Shown here: piece after piece, positions 34,949 to 45,500 of the stretch
How positions within the stretch are numbered: position 1 is the stretch's first letter
Layout of the letters: every line of letters begins with the position of its first letter
Origin: Monocercomonoides exilis
Lineage: Eukaryota > Preaxostyla > Oxymonadida > Polymastigidae
Length of the DNA stretch: 64,000 nt
NCBI GenBank assembly: GCA_001643675.2
Contig: LSRY02000015.1
Span: forward strand, 946,001 to 1,010,000
Direction of reading: 5' to 3'
Translations under genes and position numbers: made by a program
The notes under the pieces: generated by a model
Seen by the model: the letters and a program-made list of their open reading frames with translations, nothing else
What the model was told of the DNA's origin: nothing
The model's database searches: none

Positions 34949-35095
34949 TTCTTTTTGATAAGTCGCAAATGAAAAATAATCAAAAAAAAAAAAAAAAAAA
35001 AAAAAATCGAAAATTTCACATTTAGCTCAAATTTCTGTTTCCGCTCACTAATCTTCTAAAGAATGTTTGAAATAGCATCACAGTTAGTGTTAATA
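34949..35095. mobile_element. Family B MITE remnant interrupted by Merlin copy 2
   Basis: TTCTTTTTGATAAGTCGCAA and downstream GCTCAAATTTCTGTTTC, GAATGTTTGAAATAGCAT match one half of family B copy 2 at 45624-45873. It includes a 25-base A run (34982-35006). Confidence 0.6.
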
Positions 35096-35820
35096 ATGGT
35101 GGACACATTCAATAACTGTGGACAGTGGAATAATAACAACAACAATTGAAAGTTGTATTTCATCAATAAACCCAATTATTCACTCGATGAATGTGAACAA
35201 ATACGAATCATTTTTATTATTCATTCAACTCAATGAAATTATATAATAATAATTTTTGTTTTCAAAGAAACTTGGAGAAATAAAATATTCTTGTTTCTCC
35301 GTAAAAAGAAAATGGGTGATTTTTTATAAAATCATAACTTTTTTGGAGTATTGATCTTTAAAAGGCATTTTGTCTTTGAAGAGGATAATTCTATTTGAAT
35401 GAACAACACATAACAATTGTTTAAAAAGACAATGTTTGAGATCACACAAATAAAAAAATTGTCTTCATTTGGAATTTTAACTTAAAAGCATTGAAATATC
35501 AATATGAAAAAAGTATCCTCGAATCGAAATATTTTACTGAAAAAATAAAAATGCAAAACGTTTGAGTTTCTGAAACAAGTATCGGTATCGCGCATAAAGT
35601 GATAATTTGCAATTTCTTTGAGAATGGGATTATACAGGACATTCTGTTAACACTCGATCGTTAATTTATTTTAATGAGATATATTATTTGAGTTATTATT
35701 GAAAAATATTTTTCAATTTTCCAGTTGGATCCAATTTTGTTTTCGATAATACATAGTTGTGACATTTTCTCTATTTCATGGAATTCACATCTCACTGAAT
35801 TAATCTTTATCAGAGCTATC
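35096..35820. other. AT-rich spacer with a single family A end
   Basis: AATGGGTGATTTTTTATAAA near 35313 resembles one end of family A; no matching inverted end is seen. No gene supported. Confidence 0.45.
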
Positions 35821-36640
35821 CGGTTTCAAAAAAATCAAATAATATGAAAGCTTCTCTTTTATTCAGTTTCTGTTTCATGTCTTGAAAATGTATTTGCTGA
35901 TGATAAGTGAGCATCTTACGGTTTAAAATTAGCTCCATTGTTTCCACATCTCTTTTATCCAAAGCTTTTCTAACTGATTTCTAAGTTTCCCTTTTTTTGA
36001 CAAGTGATTCATATTTTTCACACAGATCGCATAAATCAGTTCTTCTTTTTGCTCGTTAGAGATGTGCTATTCGTTTATAAAATGTACTAGCAGACAGTTT
36101 AATGTTCAGTAATTTGAATTTTTCATATAATTTTTTCTTAGGGATGTTGATGAGCCTTGTTTGAGGTTTTGCATTGGCTGCATCATTGCCATTACACGAT
36201 ATGAAAAAAGAAAATTGGTTAAATTGTTGTTCTTCAGAATAGATATGAGAAAATGAATGTGAATGACTTGTTTGAAATGAAATGTTATTGTTGCAAAATC
36301 AATCGGAAGATGATGAATTTCCAGCCTTTTCTCCTTGATTATTTTCCGATATGTGAAGCTGAATCGGACGTTGATACTGAAGTGAGCTTTGAAAAATATT
36401 TGATGATTGTGAAGAACCAGTTATTGTTGAATCATATGTGATGTCAGATGTTAAGTGTTTTTGTTTGTTGTTAGAAGATGAGGAAGGAATAACAATATCT
36501 GTATTGAGAATGATATCAATTTGCTCAAATGGGGACTCATTGCTTTGATATAAGTTTGAAATGTTTGAATATTGTGAAGTGTTTGCTTCTTCGAAGTGAA
36601 AATCTGAAGTGTTTGAATATTCAGTTTATTTATCTTTTGT
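35821..36640 (-). pseudogene. Unrecognised transposase-like protein, left copy (AKRRTDLCDLCEK family)
   Basis: One minus-strand frame of about 270 codons is coherent throughout. A Ser/Asn/Gln-rich N-terminus (SSLQYQRPIQLHISENN) leads to KLYEKFKLLNIKLSASTFYK, RAKRRTDLCDLCEKYESLVK, LILNRKMLTYHQQIHFQDMK and KREAFILFDFFETG. It is interrupted by TAA/TAG at several places and by one TGA (after NSSSSD). The right copy at 37770 is homologous: STFCRKSKDFRKAKRRIDFS, then the LIL(M/F)DF motif. The CxxC plus the later LIxxDF Asp suggests a DDE-type transposase, but I cannot name the superfamily. Confidence 0.5.
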
Positions 36641-36962
36641 TGTTTAAAAAAAAAAACTAATTTGGAGATTCTGGATCATTCACAGGATTATTTTCTCTTT
36701 GACATAATTGAAAGTTTATGGATAGGGGTGGTTTCAATACATTTGAAATTTGTTCGCCTTTTCCTTCACAAAAGCAAAGGAAAATATGGACTTTCAAGCT
36801 TTTCGTGAATAAAAAAAAGTGTCAATAAAACAAAAAAATAAAAATTGTTTCACTCATAACTCATTCTAACTTTTTCTGATTGCAAAATAAATAGTATTTT
36901 AAAATCAGAAGACAAATGCAATTGATATTAAAAAATAAAGTTTTGTGATCTCAAACAAATTT

Positions 36963-37491
36963 CTGAAAATGAACCAATTTTTTTAAGTATTTTTTGATCT
37001 CAAAAGAGAATGATAAGTGCATAATTATAAAATGAAAGAGCTTGAAGTTTCACATATTTCGTCCCATTTAAAAGTGACCTTGTGCATGCATCAGCATACA
37101 AAACATTTTCTTTTTCAATCCTTATTTAATTTCATGTTTGTTGAAAATAAAAAAATTTTCTTTCCATTATCAACTTTTTTTGTTGGATCAAATTTTTAAT
37201 TTCTGAAGGAAAATCAATTAAGTTCGAAAATTTTTGTTATTGATATTATTTCTGAAATAAAAATATATAACAAATAAATGTTGATTATGGAATGAAAATT
37301 TTATAATTTTCAACAAACATGAAATTAAATAAGGATTGAAAAAGAAAATGTTTTGTATGCTGATGCATGCACAAGGTCACTTTTAAATGGGACGAAATAT
37401 GTGAAACTTCAAGCTCTTTCATTTTATAATTATGCACTTATCATTCTCTTTTGAGATCAAAAAATACTTAAAAAAATGGGTTCATTTTCAG
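36963..37491. repeat. Foldback: 186-bp near-perfect inverted arms
   Basis: Arms 36963-37148 and 37306-37491 are inverted copies with only one mismatch noticed (AACCA versus AACCC), around a 157-bp loop. They read CTGAAAATGAACC outward and TTTGTTGAAAAT at the loop. No target duplication is evident at the ends. The foldback lies between two divergently oriented copies of the unrecognised transposase-like protein. Confidence 0.85.
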
Positions 37492-37769
37492 TAATTCGTG
37501 AAATGACACAACACTTAATATTTTGATTTCAACGATGCCTGTTTTCTGATATGAAAAAATAACTTATTTGTAAATCTGAGAAAGCGAAATAAAGTTGTGA
37601 ATTACTAATTTTTTTGGGGGATTTGTGTTTTCATTTTTCATGCGGGGGAAAATACAGACTTTCAAGCTTTTTTTATGTATTGTTATAGAATGTTGTTTCA
37701 AAGAAAAAAATGAAAAAGGAGATAAAAGCTAAAAACAATAAAGAAACATCATAAAACACAGAGGCTTTA

Positions 37770-38310
37770 ATCTTTACGAAGCACTGAATGAATCAAACAA
37801 TCAGAATGGAAACACCAAGAGCTCGAATAAAGAAAAAAATCGAAATCTTTTCTCTCAAGTTAAAAAGCGAATCATTGAAAAAATTTAGAAATAAATGCAT
37901 CAAAAATTATATCAAAAGACAGGTGTGAAAATGCCATATTCAACTTTTTGTCGCAAATCAAAGGATTTCAGAAAAGCAAAGAGAAGAATAGATTTTAGTG
38001 ATGTCTGCGAGAAGGGAGAGTATTTGAAAAGAAAAAAAGTTGAAATGAAGAAGAAATCGATAAGATTATCAGAATCTGAAGAGAGTGACCAGAATCTGAT
38101 TCAAAAGCACAATATTACGGTAGAAAATTAACGAGAGTATTTTCACTGTGTGATATATAATCTGAAAAGAATTAAAGTTTTGATCCTAATGGATTTTAAG
38201 GAAAACTGGAGCTTACCGATTTCAGATCGAGAAACTGGACAAAATTTTCAAGATAAAAAAAGCAAACTATTCATTTCCGCTATTTTGTTTTTAGTATAGA
38301 TGATAATTGT
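37770..38310 (+). pseudogene. Unrecognised transposase-like protein, right copy (DFKENW)
   Basis: A continuous frame of about 165 codons reads NLYEALNESNNQNGNTKSSN, MHQKLYQKTGVKMPYSTFCR, KAKRRIDFSDVCEKGEYLKR, REYFHCVIYNLKRIKVLILM, then DFKENWSLPISDRETGQ. The only interruptions are TAG 37886, TAA 37892, TAA 38129 and a later TAG; there is no TGA. The TAA at 38129 aligns near Gln-Gln of the left copy (TYHQQIHF). Later frames at 38417-38602 and 38890-39099 might be further parts of the protein. The family is not identified. DFKENW is a plausible first catalytic Asp of a DDE core (inference). Confidence 0.5.
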
Positions 38311-40656
38311 TATTTAAAAAAAAAATAACTTTTCTTTTTTTTCTGATGTTTTCAATCATGCTTATAAATTCTTATGTGAATGTTTGAAAAAACGGATTTG
38401 TCGTGATATTTTTTGAATGTTTTTTTTTTTCCATTTTCTCAGCAACGATGAACTTCACTTTCATAATGCAGGTGTTGTGTGTTGCCACTTTTCTTCTGTC
38501 TCACAGTCGTTTCCAGGGAAAAGGAATTATTGCTCTTTCATTTCCAAGCACAATTGGATGAATGAGTGCTATAGCGAATTTGGATTTCTCACTAACTTGT
38601 AGAATAGTCATTAAAATAATTTCGAATTAGTTTTTATTTATGATTTTTATCGAATTCTTCTGTGGGCAGTTGATCTCATATTTAATTGGAGAAGAGAATA
38701 ATTTATCAAACAATTTATCTTCCTTGTTCATTACACTCAACTGTTCTGCAAATAAGATGTCCATTCACAGAGAATAATCACATCAAAGAGTAATCGAAAG
38801 ATAACTGATTCAAGATTCTTTTTTTTAAATGCTATATTTTTTTTAGTATCCGTCCTTGTATTTTTAATATAAATTTCTTTTTTCAATAAGTGATTTTATT
38901 TTTATTGTTTGAATTCATATGTTTATTCAAATATCAGCGTGGAAACTGTTTCATGTGGTTAGAAATGGTAGTGAAAGGAATGAAGAAATACTTGCATTAT
39001 TTCAAGGAAAATAAAAAACTTTATGGATCTGTATTAAACAATAAAATAACATCCATAACTTTTCAACTTTCATTCACAGAAATAGTTCAAGAAGATTAAA
39101 AAGAAAAGATATTTTTTGACAAAACTTCGAAGAATGATATAGTTTGAAACATTCGAGGAATGATGTGAAAAAGAGCGTGAAAAATCATCAAAGAAAGATT
39201 ATTTTTAATAATTGAATAAAAAATTAATAATGAACAAAGCAAATTTTATTAGAAAATTATTTTTGTTAAAATTTTTTTATCACAATATCGAATTGCTTTT
39301 TTCCTAAAAACAATTCTCATTCAAGAAATTTTTCAAAATATATTTATCAACTGACAACACATGTTTGCTATTTTTTTCTGTTTATTCATTAATTCTTTTT
39401 CAAAAGAATTTTTGCAGTACAGAACAAGAATTAATTCATCCATTCATTTTATTATCTTCAAATGGTTTTTTTCGCATTGCTTTAATTAAAAATAATTTCT
39501 CCAAAAAAGTTAAAAATAATATAAATGAATGAAAGTGTTCGTTTTCTCAATGAAATATTAAAACATCATTGATGCCAAAGTCATATCAGTCCTGTTTTTA
39601 TGATTTTTTGATAAATCACGAAAACTTGCGGTATTTGGGATCAGAAATGGTCTCCCAAGTGAACTATCATTTTTTAATTGAGATTAATTATCAAAAAACG
39701 TAAATTTGGATATTGTCAAAGATGTGTTTTTTAAAAAAGAAAAAACCGACACTGAATAAAAAAAACTGACTGATAAAATAAAAAAGAATTTCAATTTGTT
39801 GGTTGTGCAATTTTTTGAAAATGAAAAATTCTCTCAATTAAAAATTTGTTGAGAACAACAGTTATCTTTTTAAGTTATCGTTGTGCACAATAAAATAATT
39901 TATGAATGTCAAATTTATCTTGAATTTTCAGCGCATGCTCCATGTATCATTCAATAAAGCGAATTCAAATTTTTTGAAAACAAAAAAACAAATTGTGTTT
40001 TTGTTCAAATTATTCACCTTATTTATTTAATTTTTCAAAAATGTTTCATATCTCAAAAATTCATTGATACAAAAGGTTAATATGAAAAATAAAAGCATTG
40101 CATGCATTTATCAATGTATGATAATCCTAGAATTTTTATTTAGTCAAAATATGTCAAATTTCTCGGTAATTTTTCAAAATTGATTTTTTTCTAGAGAAAG
40201 AAACAATTAAAAAAAAAAATTCGTCCACCCAAAAGGTTATATTTATATATATCGAATATTTGATCATTTTGCATATTGCAAACAACACAAGTTGCAAAAA
40301 AAATGGAGAAGGTTTTTATTCCAATATCATTTATCTGATTTTTCTCTTTTTTTTCATAGCATATTGAAGCTTTGATGAAAATTTTGTGAATATTTGTAGT
40401 CGGTTCAATTGTATTCCAACGTATGTTCATGAAAATTTAAAAGGAATTATTGGTACATAAGTTCCCTTGAAAAAATAATTATGCAATAAAACCAGAATGT
40501 TTGGAATCGCATCGCACCATTCGACATCTTTGAATATTCGATGTTTTGATAAACTTATTCGAAATGTTACAGATTGAATTTGAACCGGAAATTCTTGACA
40601 CAAATTTGAATGATAATTCTCAAAAAAACAAGTGCTGTTTGTATAATAGATAAAGA
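38311..40656. other. AT-rich region, mostly featureless
   Basis: Apart from short frames at 38417-38602 and 38890-39099 (possible continuation of the preceding transposase-like protein), nothing coding or repetitive was recognised. Confidence 0.5.
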
Positions 40657-41129
40657 ATGACTTCTGTTTTCATTATATTTATAACTCATCCAATTCCAAC
40701 AGCTTTTCTTTTCCGATCACGTCAAACTTTTTTCTCACGAATGAACATATATGGAACAAGCAGTGCCATCTTGTTGCAACAAAAGCAAGAACGGCCTTCT
40801 TCAGAATTGATCTGTATGTTTTCGTATGGGATCTTTCCGAAAATTCCAAAATAGAATATTTTATTTTCGAAAGAAATTTTGTCTTGCTGAATGATAAAAA
40901 AATAAATAAGTTCGTCAGTTTGCAACAGCAGCAAGTTAAAACAGGTTCTATTGTTGGAGTTACACTAAAAGAGGAAAGTTCAATAAAACTTTGTTGAATT
41001 AAATAATTAATAGCTTTTAATTGTGCTGCAAACCAATCTGTGCTAAAACTTCTTAAAATAGAAATAAAAAAAAAAAAAAAAAAAAAAAAAAAACTTTTGT
41101 TAATTTTTGAAATAAAAGCAAATAATCAT

Positions 41130-41137
41130 CTGCTATG
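41130..41137. repeat. 8-bp target-site duplication, left (CTGCTATG)
   Basis: CTGCTATG is repeated directly at 43954-43961, immediately outside the two ends of Merlin copy 3. Confidence 0.9.
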
Positions 41138-41662
41138 GGCGAGACATCACCTCCCTGAAAATGCAATATCGAAAAATCGGATATGTCAAACATTTCTTTA
41201 TGTTTTGCTACTGTTTTTAAAATTATTTGCAAATAGCGAATCTTCTTTTTTGTTTAAAAAAATATTTTTTAAGGAAAAAATTTATTATGGGCATTGATCA
41301 ATCGCGTAATTTGTTCATTTTCATTTCTCATTAAATAGTGAAAAGTTTTATTCAAATACCTCGGTTTGCATTTTAGATTTTGTTTCTGTTTCATGAAATA
41401 TTGCGTGCTTATTGAAATCTTTTTTAATTAACAAAAACAGTGACGTGATCTTCAAAGTTAACAATTCGAAGCAATGCTTTTAAATTAGTTACAAGCTAAG
41501 TCAAAACTGTATGTTATATTTTGTTATTATTAATATCTCTCTTTCATTTCATTAAATAATCTTTAATATTCATTATATTTTTGATAATAACTTGTGTGAT
41601 TTCAATTTTCTCTCATTATTGCATTGAATTGAAATCGCAAAGCGTATGCAAAGAAAGATGCT

Positions 41663-41820
41663 GGGGGAAGCAGCGCAAAGCAGGGGGAAGCTGGGGGAAG
41701 CTGGGGGAAGCTGGGGAAAGCAGTGCAAAGCTGGGGGAAGCTGAAGGAAGCTGGGGGAAGCAGTGCAAAACTGGGGGAAGCTGGGGGAAGCAGTGCAAAA
41801 CTGGGGGAAGCAGCGCAAAA
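41663..41820 (+). repeat. GC-rich minisatellite AGCTGGGGGA in left TIR arm, G-quadruplex-forming pattern
   Basis: Tandem 10-bp units CTGGGGGAAG alternate with CAGTGCAAAG-like units in otherwise AT-rich DNA. At 41683-41716 the pattern is G5-AAGCT-G5-AAGCT-G5-AAGCT-G4, which satisfies the usual G-quadruplex motif. The mirror copy lies at 43271-43428 in the right arm with the G-rich strand on minus. Ser/Pro/Gln/Leu-rich frames here are by-products of the repeat. Confidence 0.9.
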
Positions 41821-42042
41821 TGATTTATAATGTAATTTTGACACATTAGTTGATTATTAGTCAATAAAAATGAAAATTGAGGAAATCGAGATGAGAGAAG
41901 TGAGAAGAGAGAAGAGAGAAGAGAGAAAGAAGACAAGAAGACAAAAAATGAATATATTGTTATAATTTGTTTTGCTTTTTTTAATTTATTGTTTTTTGTT
42001 AATAAATAAAAAATAAAACATTGAACAGCTCTTATTTTTTAT

Positions 42043-42975
42043 TTAATTATTTAATTTGATATTTGCAAAAATTGTTAAAAATTTAACAAATGAGTTGGCT
42101 GGATTTCTTTGAAATGTGAATGCATCCAAATATTCTTCCAAGTATTTTTTTCTGACTCCATAAGGAGGAAGATATTTTCTTAACAAACTCCACGTACTTT
42201 CAATTCGTTGAGTGTGAGCTTTAGTTATCGGATCAACAAATCTTTTGCTATGGTTGACTGTTTCGTGAAGATAATCCTTTTCGTTGATTCCGTTATAACC
42301 CTTCCAGCAATCTGTAAATATCTTTGTCTTTTTTGAAACATGCTCCTCGATTGATGAATGAAGAATTTCACGAGTTCTCTTTAAGACTGGCAATAAAAAA
42401 AGCTTTGATTTTTCTCCTTTTTTCTTTGGCCTCTCTATTCCACCCAATATCCAATTTTGCCTTTTCCCTCTTCCTCTATTGTATTTTCTCTTTGGGAAAA
42501 CGGCTTCATCAATTTCAACTTCAACATTTTCTCCTCCAATTTTTTCCTTATGTTTCTTTTTGTAGAGCGAAATTGTCTGTCTGAAATTTGCAAACATTTT
42601 GCTAACTGTAATTGGAGATTTTCCAGTGATAAAAGAACAATGTTTTTGAGACATTCCTGTCCAAAAACACAATGACATCAAACAAACACAAGAAATTCTC
42701 ATTTTGAATTGGCTAAAGTGGTTGTTGGCCTTAATGTTAATTTGTTTGTGTCTACAAACAAATCTTGTTGCATTATCTTCAAAAACATACAATTTCATAT
42801 TTCTTTTGCATTTCCAGCAATATTTGTTTTTTTCTAGTATCATATTCTCCAATAGCCAGTTGACTGTATCCTTTTCTGTTGAAAAGATTCGAAATAACTT
42901 CTTAAAGTATGTTCTCGATTCTTTTTGATTTTGCATAAGAAATATAAATTGATCAGCGTTTAAACAACAAAGCAA
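42043..42975 (-). CDS. Merlin transposase, intact (ISXO2-like / IS1595 DDE)
   Basis: 310 aa, uninterrupted. Zinc-ribbon cysteines are at 53 and 56 (YCWKCKRNM) and 74. The catalytic triad is intact: Asp156 in VEVEIDEAVF, Asp222 in KIFTDCWKGYN, Glu259 in HTQRIESTWSLLRKYLP. These residues catalyse cut-and-paste transposition in the Merlin/IS1595 family. The start ATG lies 9 bp inside the right arm boundary, and the last 65 bp of the gene are within the left arm, so they are duplicated in the right arm. The stop is TAA. If TAA were sense, the frame would run on through the arm and its minisatellite to TGA at 41602. Confidence 0.95.
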   Translation of the reverse strand: MLCCLNADQFIFLMQNQKESRTYFKKLFRIFSTEKDTVNWLLENMILEKNKYCWKCKRNMKLYVFEDNATRFVCRHKQINIKANNHFSQFKMRISCVCLMSLCFWTGMSQKHCSFITGKSPITVSKMFANFRQTISLYKKKHKEKIGGENVEVEIDEAVFPKRKYNRGRGKRQNWILGGIERPKKKGEKSKLFLLPVLKRTREILHSSIEEHVSKKTKIFTDCWKGYNGINEKDYLHETVNHSKRFVDPITKAHTQRIESTWSLLRKYLPPYGVRKKYLEEYLDAFTFQRNPANSFVKFLTIFANIKLNN

Positions 42976-43270
42976 AAGTTATGGAAATCCAGCCAACTCA
43001 TTTGTTAAATTTTTAACAATTTTTGCAAATATCAAATTAAATAATTAAATAAAAAATAAGAGCTGTTCAATGTTTTATTTTTTATTTATTAACAAAAAAC
43101 AATAAATTAAAAAAAGCAAAACAAATTATAACAATATATTCATTTTTTGTCTTCTTGTCTTCTTTCTCTCTTCTCTCTTCTCTCTTCTCACTTCTCTCAT
43201 CTCGATTTCCTCAATTTTCATTTTTATTGACTAATAATCAACTAATGTGTCAAAATTACATTATAAATCA

Positions 43271-43428
43271 TTTTGCGCTGCTTCCCCCAGTTTTGCACTG
43301 CTTCCCCCAGCTTCCCCCAGTTTTGCACTGCTTCCCCCAGCTTCCTTCAGCTTCCCCCAGCTTTGCACTGCTTTCCCCAGCTTCCCCCAGCTTCCCCCAG
43401 CTTCCCCCTGCTTTGCGCTGCTTCCCCC
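43271..43428 (-). repeat. Minisatellite in right TIR arm (mirror of 41663-41820)
   Basis: CTTCCCCCAG units; G-rich strand is minus. The quadruplex-type stretch mirrors to 43375-43408. Confidence 0.9.
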
Positions 43429-43953
43429 AGCATCTTTCTTTGCATACGCTTTGCGATTTCAATTCAATGCAATAATGAGAGAAAATTGAAATCACACAAG
43501 TTATTATCAAAAATATAATGAATATTAAAGATTATTTAATGAAATGAAAGAGAGATATTAATAATAACAAAATATAACATACAGTTTTGACTTAGCTTGT
43601 AACTAATTTAAAAGCATTGCTTCGAATTGTTAACTTTGAAGATCACGTCACTGTTTTTGTTAATTAAAAAAGATTTCAATAAGCACGCAATATTTCATGA
43701 AACAGAAACAAAATCTAAAATGCAAACCGAGGTATTTGAATAAAACTTTTCACTATTTAATGAGAAATGAAAATGAACAAATTACGCGATTGATCAATGC
43801 CCATAATAAATTTTTTCCTTAAAAAATATTTTTTTAAACAAAAAAGAAGATTCGCTATTTGCAAATAATTTTAAAAACAGTAGCAAAACATAAAGAAATG
43901 TTTGACATATCCGATTTTTCGATATTGCATTTTCAGGGAGGTGATATCTCGCC

Positions 43954-43961
43954 CTGCTATG
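43954..43961. repeat. 8-bp target-site duplication, right (CTGCTATG)
   Basis: Direct copy of 41130-41137 abutting the right end of Merlin copy 3. Confidence 0.9.
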
Positions 43962-44560
43962 TAACATGGAGGAAAAATTACCCCCCCCGCACCCAAAAAA
44001 AAAAAAAAAAGGATTGATAATAAAGATAATTGACAAATAGTTACAACTGTATACTGTTTATGGGCTACAGATGCACCGTCAACCATTTCACATAATCCAC
44101 AATTCGTAATATTTGTCTTTCGTTCCTTTTCCACTTTTGCTTTTTCTTTCAAGACTGAATTTGATACCTTTCTCCTTGTTAAATATGAAAAAATAGATTC
44201 TGTGTTTGCTGTGGAATAGGCTTGTCCAGCTCGAATAAGTGATGAATAAAATACATTTGATTCTTTTGATGAAGCTGATAAAAACGAAATATTGCATTTT
44301 GTGATCATCGAAACAAATTGCGTTTCTAACGTCTCGTGTATCGGTATTGATGGAGATATGTGATTGTTTTGTTGAGAAACTGAATAATTATTGCTCGCAG
44401 CTTGTCTAATTAGAGTTGTAATAAAGTGAGTTTTTAGTAATTCGCATTTGAAACTCACAATTGAATAATGCTTTTTCTATCGCATATTCCATAGCTAATT
44501 CCATCTTTGCAAACTGGACAAAGATTATATCGGTGAAAATGTTTTTTGCTTGCAAAGTCT

Positions 44561-45500
44561 TCTACAACTTTTACCAATGTGATTCACAAATAATTATTGC
44601 AGTTAATGAACGCTATTTTTGAAATGAAATTGTTCTTTTTAATTGGATTCTCGTTAACAAAAAGAAATTTTGTTTCAATTCAATTGTTTATAATATATAA
44701 AATGTATAAAATGAAAAGCAAAACCTGTGTCAAATTTTGTTTCACAACGCTTTGAAATATTCATGAATTGCGGATTCGTTTCATTTAACTGTCCGAACTT
44801 GTCTTCATATGCTTTTGCTTGAAAAAAATAATGTTATTAATAATCGAAAAAATCATAGGAAAAAAACAACAACAAATAATGAATTTGATAAAGAAATTTT
44901 CAACTCATAAACAAGTTTGGCTTTCTTTTCATCACATATATTTTTTCAACTTGACAGTGAATTTCACTGACTTCACTGACAGTCAGTAGATCATAAAATT
45001 CCATTAAAGACTTCAGTGTCAGAAGCGCATGAACAGTCAATTTTGTTAAATGAAAAATAGTCAATTTGGAACAAAATATTTGAGTTCACGCATTTTCATA
45101 GAAAAATAATACATCTTCGATGAACTTTTTGTGATCAAAAATTAAAAAAAAAAGTTTATTTTTTGAAATACATGTGACATCACAAAACAATTTGTGATCA
45201 CATCAATAACGTTTGTTTGCAGTTATGAAAATCTTATTAATTTTGAAATTAGATAAAGATTAATAATGTAATAAGTGAAACAAATATTTCACGCTTTGTG
45301 CATAATAAGCTTGAAAGTCCTTATTATGCTTCATGAAAAAATTTCTCTTGAAAAATTAAATATTTCAAAAAGTTCACTTAAAAAATTTATTATTAATGGA
45401 AACGTAAAATCAGTTAGTTTTCATTTATTTATTTATTTTATTTTGGGCAATAAAGAATTTTTATATGTTCAAATATTTCCATTTTATTGTGTTGTCAAAT
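44561..45500. other. AT-rich spacer with GTCAGT-type motifs
   Basis: TTCACTGACTTCACTGACAG near 44962 resembles the GTCAGT-rich element ends seen elsewhere. No supported gene. Confidence 0.5.

Larger units (their letters stand above)
41138..43953 (-). mobile_element. Intact Merlin transposon with 970-bp terminal inverted repeats, copy 3
   Basis: 2816 bp. The ends are GGCGAGACATCACCTCC (left) and inverted GGCGAGATATCACCTCC (right). Arms 41138-42107 and 42984-43953 are mirror images. Corresponding positions sum to 85091 throughout, so no indel separates them. I noticed only the single terminal C/T difference. The spacer is just 876 bp and is almost entirely the transposase gene. Target duplication CTGCTATG on both sides. 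The near-identity of the arms and the intact gene indicate a young, possibly active element. It inserted into the hAT pseudogene. Confidence 0.93.
40700..44560 (-). pseudogene. hAT-family transposase pseudogene, split by Merlin copy 3
   Basis: Right of the Merlin, the minus strand reads a Cys-rich finger (YNLCPVCKDGISYGICDRKS, about 44530-44470), a GTGAGT donor, then MITKCNISFLSASSKE and VAHKQYTVVTI (44458-43990). These match the better-preserved hAT at 58716-61305 (IISHCNISFLSASSEE, VGNQKCTVVTIA). Left of the Merlin the match resumes on the minus strand with SFSTDWFAAQLKAIN (about 41060; partner CFCSDGLSPQKKAIEN) and MALLVPYMFIREKK (partner RWLCLYSICCFIRKNR). A poly-A/T run, stops and frame changes confirm decay before or after the insertion. 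Confidence 0.75.

Noticed and set aside
41573-41936. Three overlapping Ser/Pro/Leu/Gln-rich frames, repeated at 43155-43518
   Set aside because: They read the GC-rich minisatellite inside the Merlin arms and appear twice only because the arms are inverted copies.
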